Shown here piece by piece: positions 24,212 through 37,600 of a DNA stretch of 64,000 nucleotides. Location: contig CM074805.1 of NCBI GenBank assembly GCA_037447605.1, positions 3,837,320 through 3,901,319 on the forward strand, in the 5' to 3' direction. The notes beneath the pieces were generated by a model, which did no database searches, was not told where the DNA came from, and saw only the letters and a list, made by a program, of their open reading frames with translations. The stretch's first letter is position 1, and each line of letters starts with the position of its first letter. Source of the stretch: Zygnema circumcarinatum. Lineage: Eukaryota > Streptophyta > Zygnematophyceae > Zygnematales > Zygnemataceae. The position numbers and the translations under genes are program-made.

Positions 24212-26337
24212 CTATTTGCCCCCCTTGAGAGAAGCGACCTTGGCAATGGCTTCATCGCGAGAGGATGGAAACAGCTCCACATAACGTGAGCCCATTTTGC
24301 ACCGATGTTTGCCCATGGCTGCTCGAGCATCATCCGCACTTGCAAACTCTGCAAAGCCTTCTCCTGTCGACCGACCCTCCGCACTTTGCACTATATGTAC
24401 ACTGTTATCTGTCAAGTCAAAGCCTTGAAAAAATTCAATCACGTCCTGCAGAAACGTACAGGGAACGACAGGTGTTAATGTAAGGCAAAATTTAGGTTGC
24501 TACCCACACTAAAAGGAACCGGACGTTCAAGACTTAGATAATTGCGACGAGTTAAGTAGAAAAGTAAGTAAGCTTAGTAAGCCCACCAATTTGGTTGCCG
24601 TGTACGGTAGGCCGCGCATCCATAAGACCCCCGTATGCTCCTTTTCACTCCTCTCCTCGAATCCCACAATTGCCTGTGATGGCTGATCCACAGAGCCTAG
24701 CTTGTGACCACTTGCAACTGCAGCATCTAATCCACCCAAAGTGGAACCGGCATAAAGTCCACCATCCATAGCCACTTCGGCGGCTATGGCATTGTAGTAG
24801 TCGGCCTTCTTGCTGCGAAACACTTCAACGTAACGCCGACCCAAGTTCTGCTTGTTCCTCTGTTGGCAAAAGATTAGGGCATCAAGTCAGCTCTCAAGGC
24901 AATGGTAGAACTAGCTTAGCAATCAACAAAAGGAGACGCGCAGTGGCAGTGTTCGAGAAGACAGTATACATGAGATGGCAGCAGAGCTGGTTTGAAGGCT
25001 ATGGATAGACAGCCTGTGTCCTATGACCAAAAAAAAAAAAAAAAAACAGAACATTGCTGGTCACTTGCTGACGGACTTCGAGGAGTCATAGGAAAGAAAT
25101 GGACAGGCTATTTCAACAACATGCTTCCAATCCGACTCTAGCCATTATTCACTTCTGAGCAATACAACACCCAAAAGGGCACAAGCTTACTCGGCAACCA
25201 TACATGTTACTTTTGAAAAAGCAACAAGGTCGAGTATTAAAAATGTTCAACACAACACTTCACCATCAATGAGTTGAAGAGAAATGAATGAAAAGAAGAG
25301 GTCGAAAAGTTTGGTTGACGAATCTAAGGCTTCATCAAAACCAAACCCTAGTTGACAAGTGACGATAAAGACTGTGAATGGAGAAATAGAAGACGAGATG
25401 CCCTGCAGCCATGGTCAGTCACACAGCAAATTGGAACAGAACTCTGCACGACAGAGTACAAGAGGTATTGCATTGAAACAAACGACAGTCGGCACCTGTG
25501 ATAGGTGCTGAGTTGAGAAAAAAATTCTACGATGTATCTTAACTGAAATCTCCGGAGCATGGAATGAGGAGATAATAATCTCCAGACACCATCATCTCCT
25601 TCCATACCAATCCCAACACCACTTCCTGTAATCATCCTGTAATCATCCTGTAATCATCCTGTAATCATTCCTGTAATTACTTCTAATTCCTCCAATCCCC
25701 CAAGAACACAAAAAATAGAAAGAGCAAAACCAACCTGGAGTGCTCCTTCCACCTGGGCCATCGACGACAGCACAACAAGCGCTTCTCCCGAAAACCTCCC
25801 TGTTTTTCTCACCATGAGCACATCCAGCACCTCCAAGCCCACCAGGAAGTCCAGCACTTCCCACTCCTGGCAAGAATATGGTAGCCCTCGCAACTTGACA
25901 ACTGGCAGACCCCCACCCTGCTGCAGCCCCGGCCCTCCCACCAGTCCCACTGCCGACCCTCCCGTCCGGGCCCCTCCCATCCCCGCCCCGCCCATGGGCT
26001 GCCCTGCCCCGAAGCCCCCCATGACCCCTCCCATGGCTCCTAGAGCGCCAATGCCCATGCCCATGGCCCCCCTCCCCATGCCGCTGCCCATGACCGCTCC
26101 ACCAACTCCTCCCAGACCTGCCCCGAGGTTCATTCCCAGACCCCCTCCCAGGCCGCCGCTCATGCCAGGCGCCATGCTGCCAAGAGCGAGATGCCCCATC
26201 CCTGGCACCGCCCCACCTTGGTAGTAGGGATCCATGCCGGCCCCGCCCACCATAGCCCTCTGCCGCTTTCCCGGATTCATCTCAAACCCGTCTTGTGCCC
26301 GCCCGCCCAACATATCCCTGGAAACCCCCTCCCCCAT
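24212..26337 (-). CDS. hnRNP F/H-like RNA-binding protein with two quasi-RRMs
   Basis: Exons 25735-26337, 24587-24859, 24212-24445 sum to 1110 nt, giving 369 residues. The N-terminal about 130 residues are Gly/Met/Ala-rich (repeats such as GGLGGGLGMN and GMGRGAMGMGIG). The first quasi-RRM is VVKLRGLPYSCQEWEVLDF...RFSGEALVVLSS, continuing across the intron into RNKQNLGRRYVEVFRSKKAD. The second is HTGVLWMRGLPYTATKL, DVIEFFQGFDL, EGFAEFASADDARAAMGKHR, MGSRYVELFPSS. The LRGLPY / RYVEVF signatures match the hnRNP F/H-GRSF1 class and its plant homologues, which bind G-rich RNA in splicing and mRNA fate. The frame stays open upstream, so the start is uncertain; I took the first in-frame ATG before the conserved KRQRAM stretch. 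It shares a divergent promoter with the K+ channel gene. Confidence 0.87.
25622..25676 (+). repeat. 11-bp tandem repeat in RNA-binding protein intron 1
   Basis: Four to five head-to-tail copies of CCTGTAATCAT, the last ones slightly diverged. It is a minisatellite inside the first intron of the minus-strand gene; no function is evident. Confidence 0.7.
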
Positions 26338-27689
26338 CCCCCCCGAGCCCCGCCATCCCACCACTCTCCCACCTTCGGTCAATACCTCCCAGCCACCTCC
26401 TAAAACTCTTACACCCTTCTCTCAAAAGCCCGCTTCCTCCCAGTTTCTCTACCCCATAAATCCAGGACTGCCCTCCCTCTAGCCTATGCCTTAACGTCCC
26501 ATGCAGCCATATGCACTTCCCACCTCCTCCCTTGCATCCAGTCATAACTGATGATGCCCCTAATATCCCCGTCCAGCACTGCGACCGCCCTCTGCCAGCC
26601 ATCACTTGCCGACAGGAGCCCAAACTGCACAGCAGCAGCCCTAACGAGACACAAACCCCCAAGGCACGCTTATCACTTACCCTCCTCGCCCGTACATAAA
26701 GTGCAAACCCTCAAACACCCCTCCCGCCTGATCCAGAACTCTCCCGTCCTGCCCCCCTCCCTCCCTCTTCCTCTCTCTCACTCTCTCTTTTTTTCTCTCT
26801 CGCTCCCTCTCCTCTTCTCCCTCTCCTCTCTCTCCCTCCTCCCCGCCTCGCCTCCTTAGCAGCCCGCCAAACTCTGTCCATTCACGAGCAGAGCTGCTTC
26901 TTAAGAGCGCGCTTGGCGTATCATATCGTATCGTCTTTATCGTGCCGAAAATATCGCATCGGAGAAGACCTTTTTCTGTACGGTGCGGCTTACGGGGCCA
27001 AGCGATACTGAAGTCAACCGACTTCAACCGACGTCAACGAAAGTCGACCGAAGTCGATTGACGACAAACCAAATACCATTGGAGTGTTGGCGACCAACCG
27101 TTGGAGTGTTGACGACCAACCGTTGGAGTGTTGACGACCAACCGTTGGAGTGTTGGTGACCAACCATTGGAGTGTTGGCGACCAACCGTTGGTAAATGTT
27201 GCCAAGGCCAAACCGGAAGGCCCACGAGAGAGCGCCACGTGTCATACACGTGGCACCTCCAGAATCACCCGCCCGGGCCTGGACCAGCGCGTACGTGGAA
27301 TAATTTAATGTCATATGCCACGTTTCGACATATTATTGGTAAATAAATGTTATCCTTGTCTTATTAGGGTACGAATTAGAGATCTGAATTTCGAAAAGTC
27401 AACTTCCCCCGCTCCAAACGATTCCCGTCAGCATGCGCGTGAGTACGTCAGCAACGTTGGACCACGGCAGTTACTTTTCAGAAGATGTCGTCACTTGAAC
27501 CATGAAATCCAGACTTGGGAGTCCCCAAGCAAACCGGAGCTGCTAGTTGCCAACGTGGTGACGTCACCCCAACCTCCCCTCGGGCCGCCTGCTCATCCTG
27601 CCAAGAGCAGGAGCAGGGAAGGCCAACTGTCTCTGGGAGGGAGGAGGGAGGAGGGAGGAGGGAGGAGGGAGGGAGGAGGGCGGAGGGCC
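26338..27689. promoter_or_regulatory. Divergent promoter region RNA-binding protein / SKOR
   Basis: This region separates the minus-strand RNA-binding protein from the plus-strand K+ channel. It contains a CT-rich stretch (about 26740-26850), a 22-bp tandem repeat (27069-27200) and two CACGTG G-boxes at 27236 and 27248 (CCACGTGTC and ACACGTGGC). A (GGGAGGA)n stretch at 27640-27685 lies just before the SKOR ATG. An N-terminal extension of the minus-strand frame into 26400-26660 cannot be excluded. Confidence 0.45.
27069..27200 (+). repeat. 22-bp tandem repeat with CAACCGTTGG core
   Basis: About six head-to-tail copies of the 22-bp unit CAACCGTTGGAGTGTTGACGAC (variants CAACCATTGG and GTTGGCGAC) are visible. 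The CAACC-TTGG core is itself palindromic and resembles the cores in the repeats at 190-885 and 41281-41400. It lies in the divergent promoter about 500 bases upstream of the K+ channel start. Confidence 0.85.
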
Positions 27690-30600
27690 ATGGCGGAGGC
27701 GAGCTCGAAGCGGCCAGTGCTGTCCATGGAGGACCTGCGCGTGGTGGAGGTGCTGCACGACTACGAGCTCTCGCTCACCTCCTCGACGGGCTCCGTCCTC
27801 ATGTCGCACATTCGCGAGAGCGCGTCCATGGGCGGCCACCGCCTGCACTCGCGGCGCAGCACCATCAGAGATTCCATGGCGACTCCATTGCGGCGCGAGA
27901 GAACGGTCGTATCAGATGATCTGTGGTTTCGGCTGCCCATTGTCAATCCTGAGAACAAGTACGGTATTGATCTTCGAAACGAATAGCTGTCTCTTTTTTT
28001 TATGTGGCTATTAGGATGTATGGCTCAACTGCATCACGCAGCGGCTTTTCTGAGGGCTACAGCACATTGCTTCCGTTACCCATTGCATGAAAAAATAATT
28101 TGTATTTGAACCTACCATTCCTCTTCGATTTCTGCGAAGAAATGAGCCTCACTCACCGGTAAAAATAATATTATCTCCATTGATTTTTTGCGGGCATTCT
28201 ATTCACCTCCATCAAGGCCGGCAGCGCTTTTATGCCGCCGTATACATAGTTCTTGACTCCTCGTTCACGTACCCTGTGGACATAGCTTTCCTCAACTTGG
28301 CACATTTACGGCAGTGAATTCTCAGATTATGCATCAAACAGGAGTGAGGTGGCATCAGGAGTCGATTGCATCAAGTGAAGGAGCACTGCACTCAGTAAAA
28401 AAAACGATGCTTTTTTTTTTTCTAAACTCTCTCACGTACATATTTAGAAAAGGTCTTAGACTGAATTCGTCGGCGAAATAATCACTCTAAAAAATCTTTA
28501 GTAAGTAAAAAAAAACGTGTTTCAGGCAATCATTTAGCTTCAGGGCTCATCCTTGCGCGCAGGGAAGTGCTTAACATGTTTGTCTCACCCTCCTTTCTGT
28601 AGCCCAGGCCTTCTTTTCCACGGCTCAACCATTGGGGTTGGCAAGCGTATAGCTGACAGCGCAGCAAATGGCTAGTTTTTATTAAATAGCGAAGGTAGTA
28701 CCTCATTTAAGTGAACTAATCATGAGCTAAATTTCTTTTGACGAATGTTTTTTTCGATTTGGGAGGAGCACAAAAGCAGGTTTTTCCTCGTTTGGAGGAG
28801 AATTGTGATACTCTTTTCGGTGTATTCTGCATTCATCACCCCTGTTGAGTTTGGATTCTTCAAAGGCACTGGCCTTCCCTTCGTGTGGGAGATATGTGAT
28901 ATCTGCCTCAACTTGATCTTCTTCGCTGATATTTTGGTGACTTTTCTTCTGTCTTACAAAGACAAAAAGACTCTGGGAGTTGTGACAGACCACCGACGCA
29001 TCGCTTACAGGTCCGAAAGGGGACCCTTACTCTTTTCATGGCAGAACAGTGGTCCTTTGGAGTTTATTGCTTCAGGAGTAGCTCGTTCAGCTAACCTCCA
29101 TGAATTGTTGGAGCTTATATATGAGAGGGTCCTTTGGGGGGCAACAGATACGCGAGAAGTTATCTTGTGTTTGACATCTTGTCCTGTTTGCCGTGGGACG
29201 CTTTGTACAAGGTGGGCATTTTTTTTTTTTTTTGTACTTCATTGCTCCTATTTTATCGCAGGAAACTTTAGAATGCGAGTCCCGGAAAGCTGTGATCTCT
29301 TACCCGTAGCTTTGGACTGGATTATCTGATTTTTATGCTGTGTTTTCTCTTCATGTGTCGGATTTCTCCTTAACTTGGAGCATATCCTTTGCGTTCGGCG
29401 TGCAGGCTTCGAGAAGAAAGGAAGCTTTCCGTTTCTTAAACTGGTTCAGGATTTATCGTATACGAAATGTTTTTCTATTCCTCAAAGAGTGCTTTCACTT
29501 TCTCTCTCTCCCGCCCCCTCTCTTCTCCCACTTCTCCCTCTCTCTCTTTCTCTCTCTTTCTCTCCCTCTCACCTCTCATCTTCCCTCCGCTCCTCTCCTC
29601 TCCTCTCTCTCCCTGACAACCAAGTTGCTACGCTTGTATACAGCATATGAAACTAAACGCAGTTTGACAGCGCGGGAAAGTTCATGCTTGGCCTTAGTTT
29701 CCTTTTCATTTCCCTTCCTTTGGTTTCGTCTTAATTCGCTTTCTCCGTGCAGGTTGGAAAAGGACACTCGTCTGAACTATTTCCTTGTTCGCATCTGCCG
29801 GTTGGCCGTAACGGAGTTATATGGGACCCATTTGGCAGCGTGTCTTTTCTACTACCTCGCTACCACCGTTCCCTACCTTCCCTCTTCGCACAACTCCTGG
29901 ATAAGTTCACTCACTCTCGGCTCTGTGGACTATGAGGACTACAAGTCCCTAAGCCTCGGGAGGCGTTACGTGACATCTTTATACTGGTCGATAGTCACCA
30001 TGGCCGGTGTAGGTGTGCTTCTTCTCTCTCTAGCAATCACATAGGTTGTACGAAAACATTCCCTTCTATTGACATCATGGTATCTGCAATCCCTCAAGCG
30101 AGAAACGGCATCATGTTGCTGTGAAACAACGAATGAGCTTTGGATTGATGGTAAAGTTTGAAGTTTTGCAATATCACCTCTTGGGTTGCTTGCATGCAAT
30201 GACTCGAATGTGACATGGTTCTTAGAAGATATATGAATTATATCAATTTTCGCATGAGGTGTTTTGGATGCATGCTGCAATTCAGGGTATGGCGACATCC
30301 ATCCGGTCAACGAGAGGGAGATGATCTTTGCTATCATATACGTCAGCATGGACATGGTTCTGGGTGCTTACCTTCTCGGCAACATAACGGCCCTTATTGT
30401 GCGGGGCTCGCACACCGAACGCTTTCGAGATTGTATGGCGGATCTCAGAAAATGGGCCGACCGGTAGTGCAACTTATCCACCCCTTAGTGAAGTGATGTA
30501 AATTTGTATCCAAGTTCGGACTGGCTACTTGATGCGGCTGCCTAAACAGCAGATACAGGCCATCGTTTTTTAGCGCAAACAAAATATTCAAAGACTTGCA

Positions 30601-33600
30601 TATTCCTTGTTATCATTGGATTGCTGTGCTATTGACCTCTGTGCATGATATTGTATCTACCTTCCTCATGCAGAAATGCGGTCCCCCCCGTTCTTCTTCA
30701 CCAACTGAGAGAGCACATAAAGCTGTCATTTGCAACTGAAAAGGGGCATGAACACATAGTGAAGCATTTGCCTGCATCCATGCAAGCGAAGGTTGCCAGG
30801 ACTCTGTACTGGCCCTGTGTAGCCAATGCCTATCTCTTCAAAAACTGCTCAGCAGAGTTCATCAATCAGCTGGTAAGCTTGACCTGCACGCAGTAAAAAA
30901 TTACACTAAGGGGCTTCTTTGCAGGCATTGGGAGCTTGTACAAACTGAAGCATGAAACTCAAGAGCTTTCACAAGGTCAACCTGCAAAGTATGCAGTTTA
31001 GTTACGATGTAAAGTAATGAGATGGAAGGAGTGTTGTGAATTCTGCTTCGTAAGGTTGTGGCCCATGTCTGCCATTGATATCGTTGCTTTTGGCGGGATA
31101 CAATGAAGGTTCCCCGCTTTCATGTGGAGCACTTTTTGCCAGGCGAAGTTTTGATATCGCATAAGGATGCGGGCGACCAGATGTACATCATCTTTGAGGG
31201 TATGCTGGTGCGTGACGTTACAACGGAGTCCACATTCAGCAGTAGGAGGGAGAGAGGTAGCTGCACTCTCTCACTTCTTTCAAGTGCACTTGTTTCTCTT
31301 CTTGAGAAGTGTCTCACATGCAATCCATGGCCACATTTGCGCCGTTGTTTGTCAATGGAGCAGGAGGAGATGGTGGTCAAAGGGGAGGAGGAGGTGACAG
31401 GTGTCACACGCCGAGGTGGCGGAGAGCTTGTTGGCGAACTTGCCCTCCTCTGCGGCATTCCGCAACCGTTCACAGTGTGGGTTGTGCAGCTAACCAAACT
31501 TCTGCGCATTGACAAGGCGAGCTTTACAAGGCTGCTCGAAATGTATGTGAGGGACTCGCAGAAGATAGTGAGCAATCTCATGAATGTAAGCCCCATCTTA
31601 CCTCCCCCCACTCCCCACCACTCTCTCATTCTCTCCCTCCATCTCTCCTCCCCTCAGGTCCCCCCCTCCATCCCCCTCCCCCGCAGCTGCCCATCCCGAT
31701 CACCTCCTAACGTAAGCAAACAAGGAGGGTAGTGCTCGTTGTAGGTGTCAATCATGCATAGCATGTCTATTTTTCACACGTCGGTCCCTTGAAAGAAAGT
31801 TCATTGCACCCATTTTGATTTCTCAGCCTGAAGTAGCCACTGAATTTAACATATGAGTAACCTTCTATTCAAGTTGATGTTGTGCAGAAATTAAAGGGCT
31901 CCGGTTGGCAGGATTTGCCGAACCGAGTAGAGCTCCTTCTTGAGCTGCACGAGCCGCAGCTGACAACGACTCTTATTGGGGCAGCGGCCCGAGGGGATAT
32001 GGAGAGTATTAAGGGGCTTATAAGAGGGGGAGTGGGGGTGAATTCCAACGATCATGATGGGAGGAGTGCTCTTCACTTGGCAGCAGCTCGTGGGTTTGAC
32101 GACATTTGCTTGTTTCTCATTGCAAGTGGTGCGGATGTGAATGCAAAAGGTGAGTTCACGTTCACGGGTGTATGCGTGCTACAGTTATCAGTTTGGAAGG
32201 GCAGGTTTATCTCAGAAGTTTTTGGTTTCTCTGGAATTATGCGTGCAGATCACTCTGGAAAAAACGCCATGTCTGAAGCAGTTCAGAGCGGACATGACAG
32301 CACTGCAATGCTCCTTCAGAAGAATGGAGGAAGGGTAGAGCTGGCAGACCCTGCTAGGGAGCTTTGCACTGCTATTGTTTCCTTCAATATGCCCTACCTA
32401 GAGGTACGGAGCAACACATTTGCCCATTTGCATCGTCGTAATGATGAGTGCTCCGGTTCACGAATTTCTCGACTTCAAGGTATTTATATTGGCTGATGCA
32501 GCTGCTTGTTGCTGCCTTATCAGCGTCTTCTCATTCATGGTGCGGACCCAAACGTTCGCGACTACGATTCACGGACCCCTCTTCATGTGGCAGCCGCAGA
32601 GGGCTACTATCATATGGTCAGGGTATTGCTCTCCCATGGGGCCAACCCCTATGCTCGAGATCGGTGGGAAAACTATCCCATTGATGAAGCTCACCGCAGC
32701 GGATGTCAACCTCTCATCGCCCTCCTGCAAGATGCCATGGAGGCGGAAAAGGCACATGGAAATGATCCTCCGGCAGGGGATGCACATAAGGTGGGAATGA
32801 ACAGATACATCGGAAGCAGAACTGCAGGAACAGAGGAGATGGAAGTGGAAACCTATTCAAATATCGCAGCAGACGTGAAGGGCAAGATCGAACAAGGAGA
32901 GTCGCATGCATCCTCGTCGGCTTTATCAGAACAGCTTTCAGCTGCTTCACAACCGGTTGAAGACTCCCTCCAACACAGGTGGATTAGCCACGACATCCAA
33001 ATGGAAGTTGTGTCTGATGGAAACTCTCATCCTAGCTGTAGTAGTCCATCCCTAAATCACAACACGGGCCCTGAAGCTGCTTCAATTTCAGCAGACTGCA
33101 GACATATGGGCCACCCAGCTGCAGGATTAGAAATCCTCCACGTCTCCAGAAACAGGTCTTATTCAGGGGAAAGCCCTCCCGCTGAGGGAGGGACAGAACT
33201 TTATTCCTCTGCCCAAAATAGCAAGTTTTCTCTCGCTTCAGATTTCCTTCCCTCGCCCTCTTCTCCAATTCAGGAGCAGGCAGAGATTGCCAGGGGATTC
33301 CATGGCCGCAGTAATAATAGTCATAAGCAATGGCCCTCGTCCTCAAGGATGTGGCAGAGAGGTGGAAGCCCTCAGAGATCTCCTACCACTCCTCGCATCA
33401 CTGTGCATCCGTACCATCCATGGACGCCAAAGGGGCCAAAAAGGAGGCCTGCACGACTTCTCTTCCTTCCGTCAACGATGAACGAACTCTTGGCAGATGC
33501 CAGCAGACAATTTGGAATGAACTTCACTCAGATTCTCACGAAGTCAGGTGCAGAGATTGTTGCAATTGAGCTTGTCCTGGATGGTGATGAAATTCATGCA

Positions 33601-33872
33601 GCGACAGACGATGACTCCCATTTAGGTGAGCCCTTGGTGCTAGTAGGAAGAGAAAGGAGGGGGAAGGGAGTGACAAGATAGGAAGATGGTAGGAGCAGGG
33701 AGGAGCTGATGAGGGAGAGCTAGTGGAACCAATGCATCAGAATCTGCCGATCCCTCTTTGTGTATGGAATCTTTGTTGGAGCAATCTCTGACCAGTGAAT
33801 CTGTTTGTGTTTTCAGAAGAGTCGCATCATCTATGCACCCGCTGCCAAACGAAGTGGCGACAGATTGTATGA
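27690..33872 (+). CDS. Shaker-type outward K+ channel, SKOR/GORK class
   Basis: Exons 27690-27958, 28777-29010, 29148-29211, 29406-29488, 29753-30012, 30286-30463, 30674-30872, 31109-31207, 31364-31585, 31888-32149, 32249-32403, 32524-33625, 33817-33872 give 1060 residues. In order: S1-S2 (VWRRIVILFSVYSAFITPVEF), S3 (YLVFDILSCLPWDALYK), S4 with regularly spaced Arg (NWFRIYRIRNVFLFLK), S5, the selectivity filter TMAGVGYGDIHPVN split by an intron, and S6 (LGAYLLGNITALIVRG). A cyclic-nucleotide-binding-like domain (FLPGEVLISHKDAGDQMYII, GELVGELALLCGIPQPFTVW) and ankyrin repeats (DGRSALHLAAARGF, DSRTPLHVAAAEGY) follow. After a linker of about 200 disordered residues comes a KHA domain (about 967-1055). 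The HTERFRDCMADL and IPQPFTV segments are closest to SKOR. Function: voltage-gated K+ efflux at the plasma membrane. If the last intron is retained, the stop is at 33681 with a different C-terminus. The acceptor of exon 8 is weak. Confidence 0.93.
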
Positions 33873-34687
33873 TCTTAAAAAAAACAGCGACTGTAGGAAA
33901 CTATGCGTCTTTCTAGAATTTGAAGGTAAAGGCAGATTAGAGGACTTTTGCAGATTCTTTCAGAATAATAGGGCTCTAGGGTCTGTATAGTGCCGCTGTA
34001 GTCCCCTTTTTTCGGTATTCTTTCATTCTTTTCATTGCCTATACTTTGAAGCTGAAGTTTGGCAGTCATAAGGCGTCGTCTTTCTGTGCCATAGTTGTGT
34101 GCTTATTGGGAGAGGCCGCCTGGGACATTGCGAGTTTAAGAGTGGCGTATGGCGTGCTTTCAGTAATTTAGGAATGACAGCAAATGACTACAATAGTACT
34201 TTGAAGGAGGTTTGTTGATGTATTGATGGTAGTATGCGGATGTCCTAGGAGTTGTGGCCAGGGCCGAGCAGAGAAAGGGCAAGCCCCCAGGTCCTCCTCC
34301 ACCAGTCACAGTCACAGTACAGTCTCGCAAGAGACGAAGTAATGCAGGGGGAGGTTGGGCGATGAACAATGGCGGGCGTATTTACCCGTATGTTGGGTGT
34401 TGTTCCCTCTCTAGTGGAACTGTGACAAAGGTGCGAATTTGACCATGTCTCATGATACTCTAACAAGTGGAAAACTCATTTTGAGGAAACCCCTCGAAAG
34501 ATTGAAGTGCATAAAATATTGGGCTTGAATATCAGAGGCATTCACTGGCAGCTTGCCACAGCACACCGTTCACTTGACCTCACCTTTGGATGATTGGAAC
34601 AATGACATAAAGCCAAAGCGCAACTCGGGCTTGCAAGAATGTTTCATTGACTGTAAGTGCCGCTAAAATAAGAAATAATCTCCATCT
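33873..34687. other. Convergent intergenic region SKOR / PAO5-like
   Basis: The two genes end towards each other. I see no domain-bearing open frame. The short frame at 34254-34442 (+) is proline- and lysine-rich and unsupported. Confidence 0.4.
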
Positions 34688-37600
34688 TCAGGCTGGGCGG
34701 AACCGCATGGCACCGCCGTCCTCCACATGAGTCGCGTAAAACTTTAAAATCCGTTGCGCTTCACGGCTGCCAGCATGAAATGCTCCGTGGGTGTTAGAAT
34801 AGCTACTCCTGTGAGTCGCCTCTCCCGCAAACAGAATCTGCAGCGGCTGCGCTGAGCCCTCCTCCGAGTCTTCTTCTCCTGTTGCAGCATTGCTTGTTGA
34901 CCCAGGCAGTGGCTTCGCCAGGACGTCAATATCTTCCCCACTTGATCCGACAGCAACATAAGAATATGAGCCTCTGAACAAGGGATCTGTACCCCACTGT
35001 GTCCGCAGAACAGCGATAGGCTCAACCAGCCGTTCTCTCTCTGCTTCTGGGAAAAAACGTTTGATGGAATCCATGCACGCCTGCACGACCTTCTCTTCCA
35101 CCTCGCTCTCCATCTCAACTGCCTCCCTTCCAGCAATCCAGGAGACAACCACTGGAGACTGAATATTGATAGGATGGAAGGCATACAGCTTTTGGGTCCA
35201 AGCCGGGAGACCATCCTCCTTTGAATCCTCCACAGGCGGCAAACCATCTGCTACTCCATGCCACCTCGTGCGAGGGGGGAACGAGTTATTTCGTAGAGGG
35301 TTCCATGCAACCTCCAGCCCTAAGCAATTTTCTCCCCAAACGCCGAGCTGTAACAAACAGAGAAGGCAAGAGGACAGTTCTCTGAGAGGTGTTCAAATGA
35401 ACGAAAGTAAAGCATCAATTCAAAGTCAAGTGCCAAAGATAGGATACATGACCACGTCATTCTCATGTGAGCATGTCTAGAGCTGTATAAAACCTTCCTT
35501 CCTTTCAAAGCATGACAGATGGGCTTGGAATGAAATATAGCAGTGTGTGCTCAGCCCAAGGGAATGCATTTTTCGACTCATTCCTACAAATCGATATGGT
35601 GAATTTCCCGGCTTTCACAAAACCTACATCAAAGAAGTCACAGTTGGAGAAGATCCTCACATGCGAAGCTGAAGGAGAAGAAAATGAAATGGAATTATCC
35701 TTATAATAATCTTGAGTTTGAGGAAACGGAAAACACACACCTTTGGGAACTGGAGGAAGATCTTGTCGACTGTTCCGAAACCCATGCGGCGAATGACTTC
35801 CAGCTTCCAGTCAGGCAGCGGCGGGCAGAATAAATTTTTTGGCGGCACCTTTGGCCCTTGCCCTGCTGCCCGCTCCTTCAAAACTCCCAAAGACACTGTC
35901 ACCACCACGTGGTTGGCCTCCACCTCCTCTCCATCAGACGTGACAATTGTCACAGGTAGCCTTTTAGAAGGGAGGGACTCTCTGCCAGAAGGAGACCAAC
36001 GGATTTCCACGACTTCTCGACCAAACAGCAACGTGCCGGGTTGCAACTGACTAGCCAATATCTCCACCACCCGGCTGTACCTGCAGATAGAGAGACCATG
36101 GCTTAAGTGACTGGATACAGCCCTGCCGTACAGAACACTTCTTTCCTATGCTATGACTATGCATAGGGAACATAGCAGCTAGAATAAGCCCAACAGCATA
36201 GTAAAGGAAGCCTGCCTTCTCAGGGCTGCACCTTTGTGCAGTATGGGAGCAGTACGGCAGGGGCCCGGGGATTACCCCTTTGCGATTGTGATATGGGGCC
36301 CGGGATACTCCTCGTATTCTCCAAATGAACGGAGTGACAGGTCTTCCAGAGAATCAACACCGGAAATACAGCACTCCAAGCGTGTTCGCATGTCAAATAT
36401 AGCTTTACGCTGCAGTATCTCCTCATCGGCCCCCTCAAAACCTTTCCATGAATCCTCTTTAATCAGCTTTGCCATACCTTTCTCAAGTCTAACCATGGCA
36501 GCGCTTCCACGTTCGGTTTCCATGGACGGTCCGTCATCACGCTGCGCTTCAGGACCTGCACTTGCACTGCCTCGCCAGGCTGCCATATTCAATTCGCAGG
36601 TTCAATTCTACAACTGTCTCAACCAGCGACAATGAAATGCAGCATTCATGCATGAACAGTGCAATTCCGAGGTGACCTTCACCTCCTTCTCTCTCCCAAC
36701 TACCCTATTCACATGATGGGTCATTCGCACCACCCATAACGAACAAGCAGATGTTCCTTTTTCTGTTACCCACATTCCCCAAATGTCCAGAAGGTCTGAG
36801 TCCCACCTAGCCGTTGCAGAGTAGGCAACTGCCCTTCGCCCACGCTCAGCGAGAGTTTCCGCCCCCGCCCAGTCATCCTCCCACTTCTCCTCCTCTCCCA
36901 GCAGCGGATTGTCAGAGAATGAGCTGCCTCTCTGCATCTGCCGCTGCTGGATATCTTCTATAAAGCCTTTGAGCAGGTAAGCACCAACGCTCTCATTCAC
37001 ACCAACCTGACAAACCACAAGTGCAGGTGATAAGAGAGTTTCTAAGGTCGGTTTTGAGTCCACAACTATCGACATTCCATGGCTGCAAACTAGCACATGG
37101 GTATCATTCAACGACGCACCTCACACCCATTCTTGTCTTTATAGCGACGCAGTCCGGTCTCCTTCGCACCAATCGTATGCGTTTCGGTGATGAGCCGCCG
37201 GTAAAGCCCCTTCACTTCAGCCACGAGTTTGGGGTCACCCTCCGACCCCCCCTCCATCCGGTATTGATTGTTGCCGGTCCACCGTGTGCCCCCCCATGGG
37301 CCGCTATTGAGGTCGAGAAGATTGTGCTTCTCTGCGATCTCCATTAAGGGGCTGCCCTCCGTTCCATGGATCCAATTTGCACCCATCTGCAAACGAACAA
37401 GGGCAAGAGGCAGACTCAGTCTAATGATGACGACTGGTGAGGATTGCAGGGCCACATACTGACAGCGTATCTGAATTCTGTCAAAATGAAAAGCCCCGCT
37501 CTTACATCCGCTGGCAAATCTCAGACCAGTACTACCTACCCTCACCCAATTCTTTCAAATATAATCCCCGAATGGGATGAGAAGCATTAAGAGAAAAGCC

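Noticed and set aside
27515-27919. 134-codon plus-strand frame overlapping the first SKOR exon
   Set aside because: It is a shadow of the SKOR N-terminal exon in another frame.
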